DNA of 12,539 nt from an uncultured Lachnospiraceae bacterium (GTDB lineage Bacteria > Bacillota > Clostridia > Lachnospirales > Lachnospiraceae): contig CANQEB010000046.1 in the NCBI GenBank assembly GCA_947594085.1, positions 1-12,539 on the forward strand, written 5' to 3'. Shown piece by piece: positions 7,214-12,539 of this stretch. Positions within the stretch are counted from its first letter, which is position 1. Each line of letters opens with the position of its first letter. The translations under genes and the position numbers were made by a program. The notes beneath the pieces were generated by a model. That model was given only the letters and a program-made list of their open reading frames with translations, made no database searches and was not told the origin of the DNA.

Positions 7214-7471
7214 TTACGATTCACCCCGTGACCAGCAATTGATCAGCCTCTCCTTCTGCGCCCGCGTCAGCTGCTTGATCTCCCACTCCCGGTGCATGGC
7301 ATCCTCTTTCGTCTCATATTCCTCATAGTAGGCCAGCTTTACCGGAAGCCTGCTTCTCGTGTATTTCCCGCCCCGCCCCTCACTGTGCGTCCGGACACGC
7401 TTTTCCAGGTCATTCGTCCAGCCTGTGTAGAGCGAGCCATCGCCGCAGCGCAGCATATAAGTATAATTCAT
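7214..7471 (-). CDS. GIY-YIG domain nuclease-like protein (YhbQ/YazA type)
   Basis: 85 residues, a stand-alone GIY-YIG domain. The two signature strands are YTYML (3-7, the 'GIY' position) and YTG (15-17, the 'YIG' position); R25 and E62 (in HREWEIK) fit the conserved catalytic arginine and metal-binding glutamate. Small single-domain members are widespread and usually called UPF0213 or endonuclease-like proteins. Their role is poorly defined, though DNA repair or structure-specific cutting has been proposed. The start at 7471 is chosen because AGGAGG lies six bases upstream; an ATG eight codons earlier (7495) has no such site. It is the first gene of a probable operon with sbcD and sbcC, consistent with a DNA-processing role. 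Confidence 0.88.
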   Translation of the reverse strand: MNYTYMLRCGDGSLYTGWTNDLEKRVRTHSEGRGGKYTRSRLPVKLAYYEEYETKEDAMHREWEIKQLTRAQKERLINCWSRGES

Positions 7472-7599
7472 ATTCCGCCTCCTGCTATGTACCATTCTCT
7501 GTCGTATATGCCGCCGAACATCTTAACCCGTCAATCCATATTCCAGCACTTACATCAGAGCAAAATAAAATCAGGAAAAATATATTTCATTTCCCCTGA

Positions 7600-7628
7600 A
7601 TTTTATCCCAAATCGCCTTCTATGTAAA
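7600..7628 (-). promoter_or_regulatory. Promoter of the GIY-YIG-sbcD-sbcC operon
   Basis: Minus strand TTTACA (7628-7623), 17-bp spacer, TAAAAT (7605-7600), each one mismatch from consensus. It would give a leader of about 120 bases before the GIY-YIG start. A perfect palindrome abuts the -35 box on its upstream side. Confidence 0.6.
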
Positions 7629-7646
7629 GGGATGGCGGACCATCCC
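7629..7646. repeat. Inverted repeat abutting the -35 box
   Basis: GGGATGG (7629-7635), CGGA, CCATCCC (7640-7646): a perfect 7-bp inverted repeat directly upstream of the repair-operon promoter. It could be a regulator site or a hairpin. Only three T follow it on the minus strand, so it is a poor terminator for the M23 gene. Confidence 0.5.
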
Positions 7647-7727
7647 CTATATTTTGAAGCAACCGGCACAAACTAGTACCTTACCCAGAAAATTGAAAAC
7701 CTCAAGTGAAACGCCGACTGCAGATTG

Positions 7728-7801
7728 TATACCTTAATGAAACAGCTCAGCTGTTTCCCCATCCCGTAGGGATTTGAATTACGGGACGCCCTGTGGGTAT
7801 A
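7728..7801. other. Possible three-way-junction structured element
   Basis: TATACC (7728-7733) pairs with GGTATA (7796-7801) and encloses two more inverted repeats: GAAACAGCT-C-AGCTGTTTC (7739-7757, perfect 9-1-9) and TCCCGTA (7762-7768) with TACGGGA (7780-7786). The three stems are perfect and correctly nested, so either strand could fold as a three-way junction. It could be a small RNA, a 3' UTR element of the M23 gene, or a small non-autonomous repeat; it matches no RNA family I know. Confidence 0.4.
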
Positions 7802-7937
7802 TTATATTATACTCCTCATTTTTTCGGCTGTGCGAATTTTTAAGGCTCTGATTTCTGTTTTGCCAGATCTAAGCATCTACATGCTATCAGGCATAACATG
7901 AACAGGCAACATTTTCTGCAGTCTGCGGCCACACCCG

Positions 7938-7962
7938 GGGATGCGCTGCTCTGCGTCATCCC
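7938..7962. repeat. Hairpin with GGGATG arms
   Basis: GGGATGCGC (7938-7946) and GCG-T-CATCCC (7953-7962) form a 9-bp stem with one bulged T and a six-base loop, about 75 bases past the M23 stop. There is no T-run on either side, so it is not a standard terminator. The GGGATG/CATCCC arm also occurs in the 7629 repeat. Confidence 0.4.
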
Positions 7963-8037
7963 ATGTATCTACCCTATGGGCGTACCTTGTGAAGCTGTTT
8001 TCCCCGTGATCTTTCCTGGCAAACCCGCTGCGTCTTT

Positions 8038-8952
8038 TTACTCCAAATACAGCACCGGGTCAACCGCCACATCATTCTGTGTCATTCCGAAATAAAGGTT
8101 GCTGCCCTCCACGGTGTAATATTTCGTCGGCTCACTGACATATCCGAGCAATGCGCCTGCGTCGACAACATCACCTTCCGCCACTGCCAGCTCCTTGAGC
8201 TGTCCATAAGTGAGCTTATACCCATTGCCGATGTTGAGCACCAGTGTGATGCCGGTCTCATCCTCCACGCGAATTGTCTCGACGATGCCCTTTGCTGCGG
8301 CCAGAACCTGATTGCCTGCCTCGCTGCTGATAATCAAGGCCGGATTGTACTTGTACTGATCCAGTGTCGGGAAGTATACGGTGCCATCCATACTATAATC
8401 GATCAAAATCGTGCCTGCGGCCGGCCACAGGAGAGATTCCTGCTCTGTGAAATTAACTCCTGCATCGATCAGCGCCTGCTCGGAAATTGTGTTTCCGGAG
8501 GCCGCTTCGGCTGCGTCCTGCGTGTCAGATACTTCGTTATCCACCGTACCATTTGTGCCTGCCATCTCCTCATCGGTCAAGCTATCCGCAGGCTCTGTGT
8601 TGTCGTCAACTGCATTGTCTGTGCCTGCTGATTCAGCTGCATTGTCTGTAACGGGATTTGTCATGGAAGCATCCTCCTCCACCACACTGCCGGATGCCTG
8701 TGCCATATCTTCCTCATCGTCCTTGTTCAGTGTCGGAAACAGCTCATCATCATTGGCTCCACCTGCCGCGTCCTCACCCAGATATGCCACCTGTCCCAGC
8801 TCGGTCTCGGTCTGCACCTCACCGTCCTTCGTCCTGCGCGCGCCGTTCAGCGCCGCGATACCGCCCAGCACAAGAATACCCGTGATACACAAGCTGAGTG
8901 TCCAGATACTGCTGCGTCTCGTAATGAAATTCTTAAAGTCTCTCTTATTCAT
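8038..8952 (-). CDS. Membrane-anchored M23/LytM-fold protein with degenerate zinc site (SpoIIQ-like architecture)
   Basis: 304 residues from the ATG at 8952 (GAGGTG at 8964-8959; an ATG at 8970 is the alternative). Order: basic N-terminus (MNKRDFKNFITRRSS), one transmembrane helix at about 15-36, an Asp/Glu/Thr/Ala-rich linker of about 110 residues, then a LytM-like beta domain from about 176 to the end (LLWPAAGTIL...VDPVLYLE). M23 peptidases bind zinc with HxxxD and HxH plus a catalytic His; here those places read NPALI (N203, I207), YGQL (Q251) and NLYF (N285, Y287), so none of the ligands is present. It is probably a non-enzymatic scaffold or peptidoglycan-binding protein outside the membrane. 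B. subtilis SpoIIQ has a similar layout of helix, linker and inactive LytM domain, but nothing nearby shows sporulation. Fold: confident; role: inferred. Confidence 0.78.
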   Translation of the reverse strand: MNKRDFKNFITRRSSIWTLSLCITGILVLGGIAALNGARRTKDGEVQTETELGQVAYLGEDAAGGANDDELFPTLNKDDEEDMAQASGSVVEEDASMTNPVTDNAAESAGTDNAVDDNTEPADSLTDEEMAGTNGTVDNEVSDTQDAAEAASGNTISEQALIDAGVNFTEQESLLWPAAGTILIDYSMDGTVYFPTLDQYKYNPALIISSEAGNQVLAAAKGIVETIRVEDETGITLVLNIGNGYKLTYGQLKELAVAEGDVVDAGALLGYVSEPTKYYTVEGSNLYFGMTQNDVAVDPVLYLE

Positions 8953-9063
8953 ATCGTTCACCTCATCCATTAGATTCCTCTTCCCACGCAAAAGCGCGGC
9001 CCTGTTACGGTTCAATGATAGGATTGCCAGAAAATCGCAGCTTATTCAAAAAAAATAATAAAC

Positions 9064-9091
9064 TTGAAATTCTCAAGAGACGTGATATACT
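9064..9091 (+). promoter_or_regulatory. Strong extended -10 promoter of the ParB-like/BMP gene
   Basis: TTGAAA (9064-9069), 16-bp spacer, TGA-TATACT (hexamer 9086-9091) with the TG extension. The -35 lies inside a 5-5-5 inverted repeat, CTTGA-AATTC-TCAAG (9063-9077), which may be an operator. Transcription would start near 9098, leaving a leader of about 110 bases. Confidence 0.7.
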
Positions 9092-9108
9092 GTTCGCGAA
9101 AGTGATAA

Positions 9109-9182
9109 GCCGTGCAGATACGCTGGAGCGACAAATGCCCATGACTTCGGAAAAGAATAACTTTTCCGAGATTGAGCACGGC
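9109..9182 (+). promoter_or_regulatory. Structured 5' leader, candidate orphan riboswitch or cis-regulator
   Basis: A perfect 7-bp closing stem, GCCGTGC (9109-9115) with GCACGGC (9176-9182), encloses a small hairpin CGC-TGGA-GCG (9121-9130) and a strong hairpin TCGGAAAAG (9147-9155) with CTTTTCCGA (9161-9169, loop AATAA). The closing stem ends 12 bases before the AAGGAGG site, so folding could control translation. Unpaired segments (AGATA, ACAAATGCCCATGA, ATTGA) could form a ligand core. It does not match the purine, TPP, c-di-GMP, fluoride, guanidine, ZTP or cobalamin consensus as I remember them. No terminator hairpin is seen in the leader. Confidence 0.5.
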
Positions 9183-9207
9183 CCCATTATATAAAGGAGG
9201 TTTCTGA

Positions 9208-11124
9208 ATGTCACTGGATGATTACAGAAAGGCATACAAACTCGGAAAGAAGGATTATCAAACTCGTATGATGCACGGGCAGCGACCAATCCTGGACGCA
9301 CTGGAAAATATTCTCCCGGCAGGTGAAGGACACTCCTTGGTTCCCCTCGGTCTGATGCAAATCCCGATCGACCAGATCGCCGGCACTATGACAGAGGGCC
9401 GCAGCAATGTCTTTTCAAGCAATTTCATGCCAATCCTCAGCGAGAACTCTGAATTCGCACAGAAGTGGATCAACCTGAGTACAGCCCATACCGAGGAAGG
9501 CATCCGCGAACCGGTCAAAGCATACGAGTACATGAACAAATTTTACATAGAAGAAGGCAATAAGCGCGTCAGCGTCATGAAATACTTTCAGGCTGTCTCT
9601 ATTCCTGGAAACGTGACCCGCATCATGCCGAATCGCACGGAAGAAAAGGAGAACAAGATCTATTTTGAATTTCTCGATTTCTACAAGGTCGCAAAGATCA
9701 ATTATATCTGGTTTTCAAAAGAGGGCAGCTTCTCCAAATTACAGAAGATTGTCGGCAAAAACCCGGAGGATATATGGACAGACGACGAGCGGATGGACTT
9801 TAATTCGCTGTACAATCGCTTCACCGCGGCTTACGAGGCGAAAGGTGGCAGCACGCTCACTTCCATCACGCCCGGCGATGCGTTTCTTTCCTTTATTAAG
9901 CTGTATGGCTATCAGGAATTGATTAACAAGACCTCCAATGAGATCAAAGAGCTCGTCACGAAGAGCTGGGAAGAATTTCAGATGCTCTCACAGGGCGATG
10001 AAGTCGAACTGAAGATGAATCCCGTACCGGAGAAAAAGCTTAGCCTGAGTCGCCTGCTGCCGCTGAACACCGTGCAGCTGAAGAGCACAAAGCTGAAGAT
10101 CGCGTTTATCTACGAAAAGACCGTTACCTCCTCCGCATGGACCTACTCGCACGAGCTGGGCCGGCTGCATCTGGAGCAGATGTTCCCGGATGAGGTCAGT
10201 ACAATCTATTTCGACAACGTTACCGAACAGAACGCGGATGAATATATCGAAAAAGCAATCGAAGAGGGCTGCGATATCATCTTCACAACAACGCCGATCT
10301 TCGCCCCTGCCAGCGTAAAGGCCGCGATCGCGCACCCGGGCGTCAAGATCCTCAACTGTTCGCTGAACACCTCACACCGCTACATCCGAACCTACTACGC
10401 GCGGATGCACGAGGCGAAGTTCCTGATGGGCGCCATCGCGGGCGCAATGGCGGAAAACGATGTCCTCACCTATATCACCGACTATCCGGTATTCGGCAAC
10501 ATCGCGAATATCAACGCCTTCGCGCTCGGCGCAAAGATGATCAACCCGCGGGTAAAGGTTTATCTGGAGTGGTCCACGCTGAAGGATTACGACGTCACCG
10601 AGAGTCTCCAGCGCACCCATCCGGACTGTGTCTCGGCCCGGGACATCGTGATCCCGGAGGATGCGTCCCGCTATTTCGGCATTTACCACATGGACAACGG
10701 CCGCCCGCGCAATCTGGCCATGCCGCTGTGTCACTGGGGCAAGTTCTACGAGCGCCTGATCCGCACGATCATGGACGGCACCTGGAAGCATGACGACAAC
10801 ACGGCGAAGGCGATCAACTATTGGTGGGGCATGTCATCGGGCGTCGTCGATGTCATCTGCTCGAAGAACCTGCCGGTCGGGACAAAGCGTCTCGTCGAGC
10901 TTTTAAAGCATACGATCACCGCCGGGGAATTCAACCCGTTCGCGGGCGTCCTCTACTCCCAGACCGGCATCATCGAGGGCAATCCGGACGCCGTCCTGAC
11001 GCCCGAGGAGATCATGAAGATGGACTGGCTGGCGGAGAACATCGTCGGCTTCATCCCGAAGGAGGAAGATCTGCGCGAGCACGCCCAGCCGGTCGTATCA
11101 CAACAGGGACTGCAGGCGAAGTAG
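9208..11124 (+). CDS. Cytoplasmic fusion of a ParB/Srx-like domain and a BMP (PnrA-like) ligand-binding domain
   Basis: 638 residues with AAGGAGG seven bases before the ATG. There is no signal peptide, lipobox or membrane helix. Residues about 45-165 resemble the ParB/sulfiredoxin fold: an IPIDQIAGT segment, then EPVKAYEYMNKFYIEEGNKR, where GNKRVSV (117-123) sits where ParB proteins have the GERRxRA nucleotide-binding turn. A helical linker (about 170-290) follows. Residues about 295-605 match the basic membrane protein/PnrA family of purine-nucleoside-binding lipoproteins: KIAFIYEKTVTSSAWTYSHE, a CDIIFTTTP strand, HEAKFLMGAIAGAMA, and FALGAKMINPRVKVYLEWST. Such proteins are normally extracytoplasmic ABC-transporter receptors; here no permease or ATPase is adjacent and export signals are absent, so an intracellular nucleoside or nucleotide sensor is more likely than a transporter part. 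Third positions become markedly GC-richer in the second half. Domains: fairly confident; function: inferred. Confidence 0.82.
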   Translation: MSLDDYRKAYKLGKKDYQTRMMHGQRPILDALENILPAGEGHSLVPLGLMQIPIDQIAGTMTEGRSNVFSSNFMPILSENSEFAQKWINLSTAHTEEGIREPVKAYEYMNKFYIEEGNKRVSVMKYFQAVSIPGNVTRIMPNRTEEKENKIYFEFLDFYKVAKINYIWFSKEGSFSKLQKIVGKNPEDIWTDDERMDFNSLYNRFTAAYEAKGGSTLTSITPGDAFLSFIKLYGYQELINKTSNEIKELVTKSWEEFQMLSQGDEVELKMNPVPEKKLSLSRLLPLNTVQLKSTKLKIAFIYEKTVTSSAWTYSHELGRLHLEQMFPDEVSTIYFDNVTEQNADEYIEKAIEEGCDIIFTTTPIFAPASVKAAIAHPGVKILNCSLNTSHRYIRTYYARMHEAKFLMGAIAGAMAENDVLTYITDYPVFGNIANINAFALGAKMINPRVKVYLEWSTLKDYDVTESLQRTHPDCVSARDIVIPEDASRYFGIYHMDNGRPRNLAMPLCHWGKFYERLIRTIMDGTWKHDDNTAKAINYWWGMSSGVVDVICSKNLPVGTKRLVELLKHTITAGEFNPFAGVLYSQTGIIEGNPDAVLTPEEIMKMDWLAENIVGFIPKEEDLREHAQPVVSQQGLQAK

Positions 11125-11230
11125 AGCCGCGGCAACCAAATCCTTTTGCCGATAAGCGCCCGGGAAAGACATGCTGTCAGAACTGTGTCCGGTCCGCAGA
11201 AATGAAATTGAGAACAAGGAAAACAAGACG

Positions 11231-11854
11231 ATGCGCATACTCGCGATCGCAGATGAGGAATCCCCTTATCTGTGGGATTATTTTGAAAAGAGCAAACTGG
11301 ATGGGATCGATCTGATCATCTCCTGCGGCGATCTGGATCCGCACTACCTCTCGTTTTTGGCGACGTTCACCACCGCGCCGGTTCTTTATGTGCGCGGCAA
11401 CCACGATGAGAAGTACGACAAGGTCCCGCCCGACGGCTGTATCTGTATCGACGACGACATCTACGTCCACGAGGGCGTGCGCATCCTCGGGCTGGGCGGC
11501 TCCATGCGCTACCGCCCCGGGAACTATCAATACACGGAATTCCAGATGCGCCGCCGGGTCGCAAAACTGCGTTTTAAGCTCCTGCGGCGGCGCGGCTTCG
11601 ACATTCTGGTGACGCATGCCCCGGCCTATCAGCTCAACGACGGCCGCGACCTTCCGCACCAAGGCTTTAAGGTCTTCCTCACCCTGATGGAAAAATACAA
11701 GCCCAAATTTTTCCTGCACGGACACGTCCATCTGTCCTACGGGCGGGCTCACAAGCGTTACGACAAATATCAGGACACACACGTCATCAACGCCTGCGGG
11801 CGGTATGTGTTCGACTTCGAGGACGAAAATCCGGGGCATCTGGGGGCGCGGTAA
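11231..11854 (+). CDS. Calcineurin-like metallophosphoesterase with variant first motif
   Basis: 207 residues. Metal motifs in order: D8-E-E10 in LAIADEES, CGD34LD, GN57HDE in YVRGNHDE, a histidine in VTHAPAY, and HGHVH in FFLHGHVHLSYG. The usual first motif is DxH; here Glu replaces His, which would alter one metal ligand. GGSMRYRPG (about 95-103) is also typical of this subgroup. It probably cleaves a phosphodiester or phosphomonoester in the cytoplasm; the substrate is unknown. Start: MRILAIAD at 11231 is the canonical family start with AAGGA ten bases upstream; an ATG at 11171 would add 20 unconserved residues. It follows the BMP-fusion gene by about 106 bases with no terminator (a 6-bp hairpin at 11130-11151 lacks a T-run), so the two are probably co-transcribed. 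Codons are very GC-rich, like the end of its neighbour. Confidence 0.88.
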   Translation: MRILAIADEESPYLWDYFEKSKLDGIDLIISCGDLDPHYLSFLATFTTAPVLYVRGNHDEKYDKVPPDGCICIDDDIYVHEGVRILGLGGSMRYRPGNYQYTEFQMRRRVAKLRFKLLRRRGFDILVTHAPAYQLNDGRDLPHQGFKVFLTLMEKYKPKFFLHGHVHLSYGRAHKRYDKYQDTHVINACGRYVFDFEDENPGHLGAR

Positions 11855-11904
11855 AGCTTAACTTTCCGGCGGGGCGTTTTAAGCATAAAAATAAGGACAC
11901 ACCA

Positions 11905-11922
11905 AAAATCCATGTGGATTTT
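11905..11922. terminator. Weak bidirectional terminator between convergent genes
   Basis: AAAATCC (11905-11911), loop ATGT, GGATTTT (11916-11922) is a perfect 7-bp A/T-flanked stem with T-runs on both strands, placed between the phosphoesterase and the convergent nuclease gene. A second repeat, GCTTAA with TTAAGC (11856-11884), lies just before it. Stability is modest. Confidence 0.4.
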
Positions 11923-11994
11923 CAGGCATCCCCTTTTCTTCTGTAGATTGGGTTTTCCTCTTCCTCTTTCGTCTCATCAAATCCTGCTGCGTTG

Positions 11995-12539
11995 CTATAC
12001 TGTCTCGCAGTTCGGCTTTTCCTGCTTCTGCCGGAGTTCTTCTAACTGTTGTGCCATTTCATCATAGAGCCGCCGGTTTTCTTTGGACTGCATCTCCAGC
12101 AGAGCAATTTTTTTATCCCGCTGCTCAAGCTCTGTTTTCAGAGTTTGGTTCCTTTCTTCGAGCGTTTGCTTCTGCTCCTCCAGCATTCGCTTCTGTTTTT
12201 CCAGGCCTTGCTTCTGTTCTTCCAGACCTTGCTTCTTTGCTCTCAGGTCCTGAAGTTTCGTTTTCATCTGTTCTTCCTCTTCCCGCATGTCATCGATCAT
12301 GTTCATGACGGTGTTTTCATCCAATATCCGCAGTTCTTCTGAAAATAATCTCATAACATCCTCCATATCCCTGCATATGCGGTATATCTCCTCGTACATA
12401 GCGCGGAATTCCGGGTAATTCTCAATCAGACGAATAATTACTTCCGGATCGTCCTGACTCAGAAATGCCAGCCATGCCTCGGTTTCATCTGAGACACCTT
12501 CATTGTGAATCTTTTCCCCGAAGATGTCAAGCGGTATAA
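11995..12539 (-). CDS. C-terminal part of a Rpn/PDDEXK-family nuclease with coiled-coil tail, 5' end outside window
   Basis: 180 codons from the right edge (frame starts at 12537) to a stop at 11997-11995. The edge reads IPLDIFGEKIHNE, then SDETEAWLAFLSQDDPEVI, LIENYPEFRAMYEEIY, and MRLFSEELRILDENTVMNMIDD. This succession is the region after the catalytic domain in Rpn/PDDEXK 'transposase' proteins, so the internal ATG at 12399 is not the start. The catalytic D/ExK residues would be beyond the edge. From about 12290 the protein becomes a Glu/Lys/Gln-rich coiled coil with exact heptads (LEEQKQG, LEKQKRM, LEEQKQT, LEERNQT). It belongs to the same family as the gene at 1863-2501, which lacks this tail. 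Such coiled coils probably mediate self-association. Gene family: likely; function and mobility: unproven. Confidence 0.75.
   Translation of the reverse strand, partial: IPLDIFGEKIHNEGVSDETEAWLAFLSQDDPEVIIRLIENYPEFRAMYEEIYRICRDMEDVMRLFSEELRILDENTVMNMIDDMREEEEQMKTKLQDLRAKKQGLEEQKQGLEKQKRMLEEQKQTLEERNQTLKTELEQRDKKIALLEMQSKENRRLYDEMAQQLEELRQKQEKPNCETV
12164..12240 (-). repeat. 21-bp tandem repeats encoding coiled-coil heptads
   Basis: The plus-strand hexamer GCTTCT recurs at 12168, 12189, 12210 and 12231, exactly 21 bases apart, within units that diverge mildly. Each unit encodes one seven-residue heptad, so the repeat number can change without shifting the frame. This suggests expansion by slippage or unequal recombination. 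Confidence 0.8.

Larger units (their letters stand above)
7496..8037. other. Gene-poor intergenic stretch with several inverted repeats
   Basis: No convincing gene was found in about 540 bases: the open frames here lack ribosome binding sites and family features. It contains the repair-operon promoter, the palindrome at 7629, a three-stem element at 7728-7801, an AT-rich block (about 7798-7812), a T-run (7819-7824) and a hairpin at 7938-7962. The M23 gene ends at its right side without an obvious intrinsic terminator. Confidence 0.6.

Noticed and set aside
7593..7652. Fluoride riboswitch on the minus strand, from a GGGGATGGTCCGCCATCCC segment
   Set aside because: Only the first hairpin resembles the consensus; the distal UGAU...CU pairing is absent, and the segment lies upstream of the predicted transcription start.
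7898..8095. Plus-strand open frame of 65 codons past the M23 gene
   Set aside because: No ribosome binding site, no homology features, and its end overlaps the conserved M23 C-terminus on the other strand.
11130..11151. CGGCAA...TTGCCG hairpin between the BMP fusion and phosphoesterase as a terminator
   Set aside because: A 6-bp stem with a 10-base loop and no following T-run; read-through is more likely.
12160..12240. 21-base periodic repeat as a CRISPR array
   Set aside because: The period is too short, there are no unique spacers, and the repeats stay in frame as coiled-coil heptads.

Overview
The window looks like chromosomal DNA of an anaerobic low-to-mid GC Firmicute, most likely a Clostridia/Lachnospiraceae-type gut bacterium. 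The reasons are strong AGGAGG ribosome binding sites, a PerR plus rubredoxin-first rubrerythrin pair typical of anaerobic clostridia, Rpn/PDDEXK-type 'transposase' genes of the kind that are multicopy in these genomes, and a cytoplasmic BMP-domain protein of a type I associate with Lachnospiraceae. No taxon can be proved from the sequence alone.

Layout. (1) 1-1860 is an oxidative-stress island. It holds the first 15 codons of a FAD/NAD(P) oxidoreductase on the minus strand, cut off by unrelated sequence at the window edge. Divergent from it are perR and a reverse rubrerythrin (rbr) on the plus strand, and convergent to rbr is a small protein with a C-terminal desulforedoxin-type CxxC...CC ribbon. 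(2) 1863-2501 is a Rpn/PDDEXK-family nuclease gene with a probable one-base frameshift near its 3' end. (3) 2767-7471 is a minus-strand DNA-repair operon, read as GIY-YIG nuclease, sbcD, sbcC, with a good promoter in front and a strong terminator behind; sbcD and sbcC overlap by 14 nt. (4) 7496-8037 is a gene-poor stretch with several inverted repeats, including one set that can fold as a three-way junction. (5) 8038-8952 is a membrane-anchored M23/LytM-fold protein that has lost all the expected zinc ligands. (6) Divergent from it, 9064-11854 on the plus strand has a strong extended -10 promoter, a leader that can fold into a closed three-way junction, a 638-residue cytoplasmic protein joining a ParB/Srx-like N-terminus to a BMP (PnrA-like) ligand-binding domain, and a metallophosphoesterase. 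(7) The right edge carries the 3' part of a second Rpn/PDDEXK-family gene, with a coiled-coil tail built from 21-bp tandem repeats.

Functionally, PerR would sense peroxide and rubrerythrin would reduce it, with the CC-ribbon protein a likely iron-binding helper. SbcCD and the GIY-YIG protein process unusual DNA ends. The most novel part is region 6: a structured 5' leader in front of a fused ParB-like/BMP protein without a signal peptide, followed by a phosphoesterase. It could be an intracellular nucleoside- or nucleotide-sensing module, but that is inference.
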